Positions 55,306 through 64,000 of a stretch of 64,000 bases of DNA are shown here, in pieces; the stretch's first letter is position 1, and each line of letters starts with the position of its first letter. The position numbers were made by a program, and so were the translations under genes. Source of the DNA: Oscheius tipulae (Eukaryota; Nematoda; Chromadorea; Rhabditida; Rhabditidae); contig JASJZH010000002.1 in assembly GCA_037178975.1 (NCBI GenBank), positions 186,001-250,000 of the forward strand, read 5' to 3'. The notes under the pieces are model-generated. The model made no database searches and had not been told where the DNA came from. It worked only from the letters and a program-made list of their open reading frames with translations.

Positions 55306-56179
55306 CAGTTCATCTACCTCGGCGACTACGTGGACAGAGATAAGCTCTAAATGGAATGCGTTTGTTACTTGTTCGAATTGAAATTGGTCTTTTCCAATCA
55401 GGTCAAACTGCTTCAAGGGAACCACGAAATGGCTTGTATCAATAGAGATTTTTGTTCAGCCATAAAAAAAACGCTTTCCAATTCAGTATGAAAATTTTTT
55501 TTGACATGTTCAATGACTGCTTCAGATACATGCCTTGGGGTGGGATCATCGGAAAGAAGGTAAGTAGAGAGACAGACAGGGATACAGCGTGACAGAGAGA
55601 CAGAGATAGTTCCAGACTCCCTGCATGCACAGTGGCCTGAGTCCCGGCTTATGAATTTGGACGACATCTATGCAATACCACGCCCAATCCATGATCTCCA
55701 GACTAATGCCCTGGCAACAGACCTGCTTTGGGATAAAAAGACAACCGCCTACAGCGAAAATCAAGTCCGTGGAGTGAGCTGGGAGTTTGGCGAAGATGTT
55801 GTCCACAAGTTGCATGACAATTCGGAGTTGACTATGATCATCAGAGCTCATCAGGTAAGTCTTTGTCTCTCTGCTTCTATATCTCTGTTTCTCTGTCTAT
55901 TTGTCTCTCTAATTTCTCAATTCCTCTAACTCTCCATCTCTCAATCTCTCTGTCTCTCTGTACTGACTCTCAGTTTTTAGAGGATGATGGAAGGTGTTTG
56001 CGAATCGAAGGCTCATTACTGCATTTTTCGCTCCAAACTACCAGAAAGAAATGCAAAATAACGGGACAGTCTTGCGGAAAAATTCGAAAGGAAGCATCGG
56101 ATTCCGAGTTCTCAGGCCCGAGTTCGAGCTTGTCAGGATGACAGTGACAATAATTAGGAGCTTTACCCTCCAAGTCTGA
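55306..56179 (+). pseudogene. Broken PP1-like serine/threonine phosphatase
   Basis: Blocks of a PPP-family catalytic domain appear in the right order: FQFIYLGDYVDRDKL then an in-frame stop and MECVCYLFELK, VKLLQGNHEMACINRDF, FFDMFNDCFRYMPWGGIIG, MHSGLSPGLMNLDDIYAIPR then ALATDLLWDKKTTAYSENQV and RGVSWEFGEDVVHKLHDNSE, MIIRAHQ, and after a frameshift VFANRRLITAFFAPNYQKEM and SIGFRVLRPEFE. The first metal-binding block (GD-x-HG) is not found upstream. One stop and at least two frame changes (near 55350, 55488 and 55994) mean it cannot make a working phosphatase as it stands. Nematodes have many PP1-like retro- and tandem copies. The good preservation of the motifs suggests recent decay. Confidence 0.75.
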
Positions 56180-56384
56180 AGCTCAACCTACACCCCACCC
56201 CAGCTCTCTGAATAACTCTCATGGTCCGGGCAAGACGATGCCCATGTTGCCTCCGAGACAGCGTGACGAAGAGTGACTGCGGCTGTGATAAAGTAATAAG
56301 TAATCTAGAAGAGAGAAGAGTATGCGAATGTATCAGTGAACGTTCGATCTTAAAATAAACTCTTCGCCTCCAGAGATTTGAATT

Positions 56385-57000
56385 TCTAAAAGGTGAGACA
56401 GTGCGGGAGAAGCTTACGAGAAGAGTTCGAGATTTCGGTTGAAATTGTTGTCATTTGCTATGAAGGAACCGCGGAGAACAGCGTCAGTTGCCAAGACGGT
56501 TATCCAGTTTCCAAGGCATTACAGACGAGAATACAAAGTCAGACAGTGCGAGTGAAAAATCTGCAGGTTACTGAGACAGTACAGGTAGGAAATCTTCTTT
56601 TGCCTAGACAGTGCGGCTTGCGGGAGAAAACTCTCCTTACTGTCAAGGCTGTACGGGTGAGAGCTCTTCAAGTTCACAATGTGGTAGACAGAAAGTATTC
56701 TAGTTGCCGAGACAGTACGGGAGACAATTCTCCCTGTCTCTGAGACAGTCTGGTCGCTGTCTATTTCAAGATACCACTTCAAACTTTTAGATTTTCATTA
56801 CAATTTCTAAAAAATATATTATCAACAAAAAACTTGTGGCAAGAGCACGTCAACAATTCGAATCATACAGAACCACAATATCACAGCTATGAGCCAAGGT
56901 ACATATTGCTAGAATGATGATGGTTAAGGAGGGGGGACCCGTCATATTTGGGCACAAATTTAAGAACGGTACGGGTGAGACTTTCAAGTGATTTCCTGCA
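56385..57000. repeat. Degenerate tandem and dispersed GACAGTACGGG-type repeats
   Basis: The motif (G)AGACAGTGCGGG or GAGACAGTACAGGTAGG recurs roughly every 35-60 bases between about 56395 and 56750, and ACGGTACGGGTGAGACT occurs at about 56973. Several copies contain GGTGAGA or GGTAGGA, which look like splice donors. No coding signal was recognised. Confidence 0.55.
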
Positions 57001-57193
57001 GCTGTCTGCTCAAAAAGTACCCTATTTTGCTTCAGAAAATCACAAAAATGCCATGAGGAGAGACACGAAGACTAGAAGAACGAGTTATTAAGATCAATTT
57101 CTTATGTAGGGAGAAACAAACACGAAAACAAGGTATCACAGCTGAACCCACGGGAACTGGCGGAAAAAAGAGAGGGAGTGAGAACTCTCACTC

Positions 57194-58493
57194 TCAGAAT
57201 CCTTGGAGACCGTTGTAGACCTTGGGCTTCACGGCATCCTGCTGCAGGATGGTCATGAGCTGTTGCTTCTGCTCTGCCGTCATCTCGACCCGGGGGAACT
57301 CGACGTCGAAGGTCACATAGAGCTGACCGCGCTGATTGTTGTCCGTCAGACTGGGCATTCCTTCGTCCTTTTTGCGGAGTCGAGCACCCGGGTAGGTTAC
57401 CTAAGAAACAGAATGAGAATATAGAGACCAAGAAGCCCACCTTCTCCCTCTCGATAAGGACCTTGTGCCCGTCTAGATGGTCAATTTCCATTTGGAAGCC
57501 ATTCAAGGCATCCTGGAGCGAGATGGTCACGTTTGTGTAGAGATCGTTGCCCTTGCGCTCGAACCGAGGATGCTTCTGGATCTTGACGCGGAACTTGAGA
57601 TCTCCGGGTTCGCCCTCGATGTGTGGCTCACCCTCGCCGACAAAGATCTGCTCGTGACCGTCGTGAGCTCCGACTTCGATTTCGACCTGCAGTTTTTGGG
57701 GTCGGTCTCTATCTCTCTATTTCTGTCTTTGTCCCTGTCTCTATCTCATTCACTTTTCTAAAAGTCAGCGAAAGTAAGCAAACTATTCACCTCCAAAGTT
57801 TTCGTCTCCTGTACCAGCTTCACATTGGGACACTCGTCACAGACCTTGACTTGGTACATCTGGAACCTGCCCTGTCCCATCTGCTCGGTTCGCATCTCGT
57901 GACGACAATTGCACTGTCGCGTTCCACTCGACTGCTTGTAGACGGCCTTCTTTCGCTTGACCTCGACAAAATGTCCATTGTAGGCCTCCTCCAAGGAGAC
58001 GTACAGATCCACGACGACGTCGGCTCCCTTTGGTGTCTGGTCATCTCCGTTAGACTGTCCACCGCCACCGAAAAAGTCGCCGAAGAAGCTGGAGAAAGGA
58101 TCATGACCTCCTCCACCGCCGCTCATTTTGTTCACTCCTTCCTCTCCATGTCGGTCGTAGGTCGCTCGTTTGTCCTTGTCTGACAGAACCTGGAAAAAGC
58201 AATGAGTGACTGTCACAGAAAGATAAAGAGACAGAGAGACATAGAGAGACAGAGAGACAAAGACAGTCCCCTACCTCATAGGCGGCTCCTAAATCCTGGA
58301 ACTTCTCGTTGGCCGTTCCATCGTCAGGATGCTTGTCCGGATGAAGTTCCTTGGCCAGCTTCCTGTAGGCCTTCTTGATCTGGTTCACGTTGGCATTCCG
58401 CGGCACGCCGAGGATCTTGTAGAAGTCACGACCGCAGTCGGCCAACTGGACCAGACTGCAGACCAGCAGCACCAGAATGGCAAATAGGTGCAT
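57194..58493 (-). CDS. ER-lumenal DnaJ co-chaperone, DNAJB11/ERdj3 family
   Basis: Delivers unfolded clients to BiP in the ER lumen. Four exons: 58275-58493, 57791-58189, 57441-57686 and 57194-57400, all phase 0, giving 356 residues (human DNAJB11 has 358). [20 protein letters not shown] is a signal peptide. The J domain, [20 protein letters not shown] with LHPDKHPDD, contains the HPD loop. A Gly/Phe-rich stretch ([13 protein letters not shown]) follows. The substrate-binding region has the CNCRHEM / [11 protein letters not shown]ys pairs typical of ERdj3, and [16 protein letters not shown] closes near the C-terminus (end VYNGLQGF). The orthologue in C. elegans is probably dnj-20. The first intron carries a GACAGAGA run. 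It is head-to-head with the glucosidase II beta gene. Confidence 0.93.
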
Positions 58494-59389
58494 CGTCTTC
58501 TCTGCTTGGTTTCAACACCTGGAAAGTAATGAGATTACGCGGGCACCGTTGATAGGAGTGGAAATATCCGTCTGTCTCAAGTTTCTGATTAGAGAGAGTT
58601 GACACTATAAAAGACAACGTGGTACAGGCGAAAAATTTCACTACGCTCAGTCAGTTGGGGTAAATCGGTAAGAAGAGAGGAAGGTGTAAAAATGGAGGCA
58701 ATATGATTTCTCGAGAAAGTAAGTCAACTTGGTAGATCTCAAAGAGAAGAACTTGCACTTTCGTCTTTGAGAAGTTTCCTCGAAGCGACTAAATTTTCCA
58801 CGAAACTTTTCAAATCTTGGAAGCCAATTATGCTTTTTTCAGGCAAAAATAAGCGTTTTCTAACTTCAATCAATATAAATTGGGAAGCTTTTTTGGGGAG
58901 AGACGAAAGCGCTTTTAGTGTTCTGCTTCTGCTGTGACGCCGCCCGTATTCATAGACGACAAAAACCAGGTCAGTTCAAATATATTTTCAATGGTCTTTT
59001 TTTTTTTTTTTTTGAGAAAAATGAATGGGCGCAATAGATTCTGAATTTCAAATATGAGGATTTAGTTTCTATAAGGAGAGGAGATAAAAAGCACAACAAG
59101 ATGTTTTGAACTAGTTCAAACCACCTAGTTCTTACGCTGACGTTGCAGTTAAAGGACTGCCTCTAACTGGTAAGCGTGGACCACCGGCATCCAGCCTAGA
59201 GCCAAATCAAACGGCCTCTAAGACCGTCAGCCAACTCATTTACGACTCTTTATATTTGTCTAGACTCTAGACCGTGACCTGAATTGATTTTTCTGCAATT
59301 TTCTCTTAGGAGTGTGACCCATTAACGGATCTGATAGATTTTTAGTATTTCGATTTTGGGTATATCATATATGAAACATTTTCAGGCAA
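58494..59389. promoter_or_regulatory. Divergent intergenic region between two ER quality-control genes
   Basis: About 900 bases between the starts of the ERdj3-type and glucosidase II beta genes. It contains TGACGTTG at 59138-59145 and TGTGACGCCG at about 58933, ACGT/GACG-core sequences of the kind bound by bZIP factors such as XBP-1 or ATF-6 in the unfolded protein response. A 19-base T run is at 58996-59014. TTTTCAG at 59379-59385, just ahead of ATG 59390, may be a trans-splice acceptor. Regulatory function is inference. Confidence 0.4.
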
Positions 59390-61590
59390 ATGAGCTTCCA
59401 AAACGTCCTTGCGGCGTTTGTCGCCTTCCAGGCGGTCAGTGCCTTCTCGAACGAAGTCCCCAGCTACCATCGAGGCGTCGAGTTCAGCCGAATCCCGGTG
59501 TACAACCAGGGAGCCGAGTTTCGCTGTCTGGACGGATCCAAGACCATCCCTGCTGACCAGATCAACGACGACTACTGCGATTGTCCGGATGGCAGCGATG
59601 AGCCGGGTGAGTCTGTCTCTGTCTCTGTCTCTGTCTCTGTCTCTGTCTCTGTCTCTGTCTCTGTCTCTGTCTCTGTCTCTGTCTCTGTCTCTGTCTCTGT
59701 CTCTGTCTCTGTCTCTGTCTCTGTCTCTGTCTCTGTCTCTGTCTCTGTCTCTGTCTCTGTCTCTGTCTCTGTCTCTGTCTCTGTCTCTGTCTCTGTCTCT
59801 GTCTCTGTCTCTGTCTCTGTCTCTGTCTCTGTCTCTGTCTCTGTCTCTGTCTCTGTCTCTGTCTCTGTCTCTGTCTCTGTGTTTCTCAAGCAGACCTTTC
59901 AGGAACCTCTGCCTGCCCGAATGGACGTTTCTTCTGTGCCAACAAGGGTCACAAGGCCGAGTACATGCCAAGCTCTAGAGTCAACGACAAGATTTGTGAT
60001 TGCTGTGATGGTAGCGACGAGTACGCCAGCGGAACCGAGTGCCCGAACATTTGCGACGAGCTAGGCAAATCGGCTCGCCTCGAGAAGGAGCGCAAGGCTG
60101 TCGTGGCCAGGAAAGGCTTCACCACGAGGAAGGAACTAGCCAAGCAAGGAGCCCAGATGAAGGAGGAGAAGGTCAACGCGGCCATTCCAATTCGCGCACA
60201 GCGAGACGAGCTTCTTCCCCAGAGAGACGTGATCACCACGAAGAAGAACGATCTGGAGGAGAAGGAGAGAAAGCTGAAAGACGAGCACAGGAACAGATGG
60301 CAGACCAGCAAGGATGAGAAGAAAAAGGAGAAGGCTGCCACTCTCTTCAAGGAAATCGACACGGACAGCGATGGAAAGATTTCCTTGGCTGAAATGCTCC
60401 AGCAGACCTATCTGGACTCGGACCACGACGGTCAAGTGACGGAGTCTGAAGCCAAACTGTTTTTGGCTCTCGATGAGGCAGACTTCGACCACTTCTTGGC
60501 CAACATGTATGATTTGTTGAAGACGGCCAAGAGGAACTACGAGCTGGACAAGAGGGATAGCGAACAAGAAGACGATATGGTGGCAGGTGAGTGTTGGAAA
60601 GGGGCAGAGACGGCTGAGAAACAGAGAGACAGTCAATTAATCCTTGTTCCAGATGAAGACAAACCCCACGACGAACCCGTGGACAGTGAAGATGATCAGG
60701 ATGAGGATGAGGTCATGCCTCCTTACGATTCCGATACCCAAGCCATAATCGACGAGGCTGAGGCTGCTCGCAAGGACTATAACGACATCGACTTCAAGGT
60801 TCGGGACTTTGAGAACCAGATCAGGTGCACTGTCTTTCTTCAATATCAACTTTTCGGAATTCTTCAGAGAAGCCGACTCCTTCACCTCTCAAGACTTTGG
60901 AGATGATTACGCCTGGGCCCCGTTGAAGGGACAGTGCTTCGAGCTGAACGACATGCAGTACATTTACAAGATGTGTCCATTTGACAAGACGGTCCAGAAG
61001 GATAAGAACGGGCATGGAGAGACTAGCCTTGGGTAGGTTCATTCACTCATTCTGTCACTGGTCTATCTCTGTGTCTATCTGCCTGAGAGGTGTTTGGCTC
61101 TCCAGATGGTCGTTTCCCGATCATTCTGCTGTCAGTCCTCTCTCTTCTTTTCTGTTCGAACTGTCATAATCCCTGTATTTTGGAGTTTCTCTTCTTTTTG
61201 AGTCACATGTTCAAACGGGGGATTCGAGAGACAGAGCTGCGGTGATCACTAACAAGAGTTTATTGTGAAAATTTTCTTTTGAACAGCAGACTGTCACTGC
61301 TGTGCTGTCTCTTGTCTCTGTCCCATAATCCATTGATTCTTTTATTTTCCAGAAACTTCAAAGAATGGGCTGGAGCTGTGCCTCGCAAGTACTCTGCCCA
61401 AAAGTACGATGGCGGTCAGCAGTGCTGGAACGGTCCTCAGCGTTCCACCAACGTCATCATCGAATGTGGTGAGCAGAATGAGCTCGTCTCGGCCACCGAG
61501 CCGGCCAAATGCGAGTACGAGTTCCTTTTCCGCACGCCGGCTGCCTGCAACGACCCTGACAAGGAGGAACCCATCCACGTGGAGCTCTAG
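59390..61590 (+). CDS. Glucosidase II beta subunit (PRKCSH family)
   Basis: Regulatory subunit of ER glucosidase II, which trims glucose from N-glycans. Five exons: 59390-59606, 59894-60586, 60653-60824, 60868-61032 and 61353-61590, giving 494 residues. MSFQNVLAAFVAFQAVSAFS is the signal peptide. Two LDL-receptor-A-like repeats follow: QINDDYCDCPDGSDEPG and RVNDKICDCCDGSDEYASG. Next are a coiled coil (KKNDLEEKERKLKDEHRNRW), EF-hand-like DTDSDGKISLAEM and DSDHDGQVTESEA, and an acidic stretch. The C-terminal MRH domain has WAPLKGQCFELNDMQYIYKM, YDGGQQCWNGPQRSTNVIIE and EPAKCEYEFLFRTPAACNDP. The end HVEL is an HDEL-type ER retrieval signal. Intron 1 is filled by a perfect hexamer array. The start is chosen at the only Met that gives a signal peptide. 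Confidence 0.94.
59611..59880 (+). repeat. Perfect (TCTCTG)n hexamer array, about 45 units
   Basis: About 270 bases of uninterrupted GTCTCT repeats fill nearly all of intron 1 of the glucosidase II beta gene, from just after the GTGAGT donor to 13 bases before the AG acceptor. Elsewhere in the window the same pyrimidine words occur only as degenerate runs. The even hexamer leaves long open frames (Val-Ser, Leu-Ser, Asp-Arg or Glu-Thr repeats) in several frames, which are artefacts. Confidence 0.97.
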
Positions 61591-61987
61591 ACATCTGCTA
61601 TTCCCTTCTTCGGTTTTCTAATGTGATTCTGGCTGTTTTTCGGTGGTAGTCAAGACTGGTCTTTGAATAAATTCTTGGATCCAAAGCTTGATTTATTGTA
61701 ATCAGGACAGCAAAAGCTCACCCCTTCTCTCCTTCTCACATCCAACGTGTGAATCCACTTTGCCCCCAGGCTATATCTCATTTCTCGTCAGTGTCTCTAT
61801 CGAGTCAAGAAGACAACTTCATTTAGGGTCCAGGGGATACACAGGATGGCTGATTTTGGCTAAGGGAGGTCACGTGACGAGATCTTAAGCCAGTTTTTTC
61901 TTCCTCATTTCAGTTTCTCTTCTGAGCAAACTTGAAAGTTCAGTGATCAGACTGATGTTTGAGAGTGACAAGGTGTAATTTGGAAAA
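61591..61987. other. 3' flank of the glucosidase II beta gene
   Basis: AATAAA at 61667-61672 is a likely polyadenylation signal. No gene seen in the rest. Confidence 0.55.
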
Positions 61988-62075
61988 ACATTATACAAAG
62001 CCACTACTGAAGCATTTAAAGTTAAGCTATTTATAGCTTAACTTTAAATGTTTCAGTAGTGGCATTGTATAATGT
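61988..62075. mobile_element. Foldback (palindromic) element
   Basis: Arms 61988-62030 and 62033-62075 are inverted copies of 43 bases with about two mismatches, separated by two bases (arm end AAAGTTAAGCTAT). It probably is a small palindromic MITE. It lies six bases from the Tc3-type end that follows. Confidence 0.8.
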
Positions 62076-62080
62076 TGTTG

Positions 62081-62236
62081 TTTACCTAGGGCAGAAGGAT
62101 AATCCGATGGGTCTGTAAATTTTTTATACAATGATATACCGTAGAAAAAGATGGCATTGTCAGATTTTTTTTAAAATGCGTAGTTTTGGCTCCACAGCTA
62201 AAAACTGGGATGCCTTTATAGTTATGACGCGCACTG
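62081..62236 (-). mobile_element. Solo end of the outer-type Tc3 element
   Basis: This matches the left 155 or so bases of the element at 45314 in reverse, from TTTACCTAGG to the terminal TTATGACGCGCACTG, followed by TA at 62237-62238. The other end and the transposase are missing. The break point abuts the foldback element. Confidence 0.8.
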
Positions 62237-62238
62237 TA

Positions 62239-62806
62239 TACCCATGCTCGATTCGATTCTTGGTTCTTATTATTGGAGAATCTCGGGAGACAGAGAGACA
62301 TAAAGGCAGAGAGACAGAGAGATCGAGAGACAGTGGGACAGAAAGAAGTGAGACAGAGAGATAGAGAGACAGAGAGGCAGAGAAACATAGAGACCCTTTA
62401 TCGCTCAATCAGTGCCTCCCCACTTCTCACAATCTGCTACTCTATCTCGCTTAGCCTCCGGGTTAGATCTGCTCTTTCTCAATTAGGTCCTAGTTTCTTC
62501 CTTTCCACGCCCCCTTCCTCCCTTTTGACCCCTCTCATTGTTCAGCCGCGGGACTTGCGGCTGGATGATTTCATGATGATCTCTTGCTAGTGACCACGAC
62601 AGTTCTCTGTTTCTGTGACTCTTTGTCTATCTGCTTGACTTGCTTTCGCCTAACTCCTTTTCCCAATGAGACCGATTGTAGTCCAGCTGCTTTTGACTCT
62701 ATCCATTTCTTGACAAACATCCACGTCACATTGCTTACAGCTTTGTGCTGTTGACACAACCATTCTCCAGCATTTGTAAAAAAAGCATCCCAGATTATCT
62801 AGAAAA
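62239..62806. other. Spacer upstream of the GPCR gene
   Basis: Contains GACAGAGA runs at about 62287-62395. No exon recognised. Confidence 0.4.
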
Positions 62807-64000
62807 ATGTCCAATTCCGAGCAACCCACTTCACTCGAAGAATACGTCTGGTGGGAAGAGAACTGTTCCATCATACCACCAGAAATTAGCAGGTGAGACA
62901 GAGACAGGAGGATGACAGTCGCGTGGTCTCAAGCATTTTTCTCTCTTAATTAATCTTTTTTTCTCATCCAGCCTCGTAGACCCCTAGACCGTGGGTAAAT
63001 ATGGCTCTCGGTGGCTGCGAGCTAATATCCAGTGCAGCATAATTGAAAAGAACGCAACACGTGAGGGCCGTAACCATTTTCCAAGGAAGAAGGGAATAAG
63101 GGAGCAGAAACAAAACAGGAGGAAATGAGGTCCTGACTAAACCCATCTCGAAACAGTACAGGTAGGACCAATTTTCAGAATAATCATGGTCGGACTCTTC
63201 GGCGCCACTCTGGCTCTGCTCTCTGTCATCTTCAACTCTTTCCTCTTCATCGTCTTGATCAGCAATCATCGTCATCGCTCCTCTCACCTCATTTATCTCA
63301 CTTTTTTGGCCCTAGCTGACACATTTTTATCCGGTAATTTTGGTTTTTTGGGTCCGAAGTTCAACTTTTCAGCAGCCTACATTCTGCTCTTCTCTGTCAA
63401 CATGTACATGGATTACTTTGAGTCGGAAATATTAGCCGCAGCCTGGTGGGGGTAGAACATCTTTATTTCTTGCAGAATACCAAAACGTTAAGATACATGA
63501 GAATTGTCTTGACCATCTCACACGTCTTTATAAGCTTCTCTGCCTTTTTGATTGTGGCGGCGGCTTTTGAACGGTAAGGGTCTCTCTCTCTCTCTCTCTC
63601 TCATTCCATACCCGGATAATGTCATCTATTTTCATACCATTTTTGGCATGTTAGTCCTCGTCTCTTGCCGACGATTCTCTCGAAAGGAACACGCACACGA
63701 AAATGAAGGACCACAAATTGAATAATCGGCAGCGGGCAAAGGACCTTCAAAACAAAAAAAAGAGCGGCGAGGGCCGTCTCTCTTGAAATTGGAAAAGAGA
63801 ATAAAAACTAGAGGGATCGATGAAGATTGACCAGTTTTAGTTTCGTCACTAGTTCGAAGATCCACAACCAGTTTGCCAAGAGTCATCGTTTCGTGATCAG
63901 CTTCGGAGCCCTGGTCTTTGCATTTTTGGCAAAGTTTCCGATGTTCTTCGAAGTTCAGGTAGGAGACAGAGCGACGGAGTGGTTGAGAGACGGATAGGAA
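62807..64000 (+). CDS. Peptide-receptor-like GPCR (rhodopsin class), 3' end outside window
   Basis: First exon from ATG 62807: MSNSEQPTSLEEYVWWEENC and IIPPEIS, an extracellular N-terminus. After an intron with a GACAGAGA run come TM1-TM2 (IMVGLFGATLALLSVIFNSF, LIYLTFLALADTFLS, with the TM2 LAxAD motif), TM3 (AAYILLFSVNMYMDYFESEI then RIVLTISHVFISFSAFLIVA) and AAAFERFVTSSKIHNQFAKS, an ER-x at the DRY position, then TM4 (FVISFGALVFAFLAKFPMFF, EVQ). Nematode FMRFamide/DMSR-like receptors share the ER(Y/F)-x-TS...R pattern. The splice near 63450 is unclear (a GGGGTAG donor gives a frame problem), so a break cannot be excluded. The gene continues beyond 64000. Confidence 0.65.
63579..63602. repeat. 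(TC)n microsatellite
   Basis: Short perfect TC tract in the intron after the ER(F) exon of the GPCR gene. Confidence 0.85.

Noticed and set aside
59409-60064. Long open frames of Val-Ser, Leu-Ser, Asp-Arg or Glu-Thr repeats over the hexamer array
   Set aside because: They exist in several frames on both strands only because the 6-base repeat contains no stop; the array is an intron with good donor and acceptor.
1-64000. CRISPR arrays, bacterial-type operons, rRNA genes or a clear functional tRNA
   Set aside because: None were seen; the window is eukaryotic and the regular repeats are microsatellites or intron words.

Overview
The window looks like nuclear DNA of a free-living rhabditid-type nematode. 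I infer this from spliced genes with very short introns (many 36-45 nt), TTTCAG-type acceptors, acceptor-like TTTCAG just ahead of several start codons (candidate trans-splice sites), and nematode gene families: an Sra/Srab-type chemoreceptor, a LEC-1-type tandem galectin, sigma-type GSTs, a CYSL-type cysteine synthase, TAK1/MOM-4-like kinases, Tc3-type transposons and RTE-type retroelements. The species cannot be named. A striking local habit is that introns and spacers carry degenerate TCTCTGTC / GACAGAGA runs. All gene models were spliced by eye from the sequence; junctions are predictions.

Layout. 0-6 kb: 3' end of an unknown gene, an intact chemoreceptor gene, a GC-rich structured repeat (possible ncRNA), and a tail-anchored membrane protein. 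6.4-9.7 kb: a C-type-lectin-like gene with WDC-containing modules, followed by a decayed paralogue. 9.7-21.8 kb: gene-poor, with two 5'-truncated RTE-type retroelements, an orphan TATA promoter, and inverted repeats. 21.9-30.9 kb: a kinase with a MITE at its visible 5' end, then a cysteine-synthase-like gene flanked on both sides by divergently transcribed single-pass coiled-coil membrane protein genes. 32.4-45 kb: PIG-W (GPI anchor acyltransferase), a CCCH/CHY zinc-finger protein, a MADF protein, two tandem GSTs, and a second kinase with a long unknown N-terminus next to a hAT-type MITE. 45.3-47.7 kb: one Tc3-type transposon nested in another; the inner one looks complete. 47.9-56.2 kb: a small unknown gene and a GNAT/GLYAT-like gene in head-to-head arrangement, a galectin, a small membrane protein, and a broken PP1-like phosphatase. 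57-61.6 kb: DNAJB11 (ERdj3) and glucosidase II beta, divergently arranged; both act in ER protein folding and quality control. 62-64 kb: a foldback element, a Tc3-type end, and the 5' part of a peptide-receptor-like GPCR that runs off the window.

The most unusual items are the lectin gene, whose C-terminal modules sit on tiny in-frame cassette exons that split Trp codons; the paired structured repeat at 2.7 and 30.4 kb; a perfect ~45-copy hexamer array in the glucosidase II beta gene; and a GST lacking the catalytic tyrosine next to one that keeps it.
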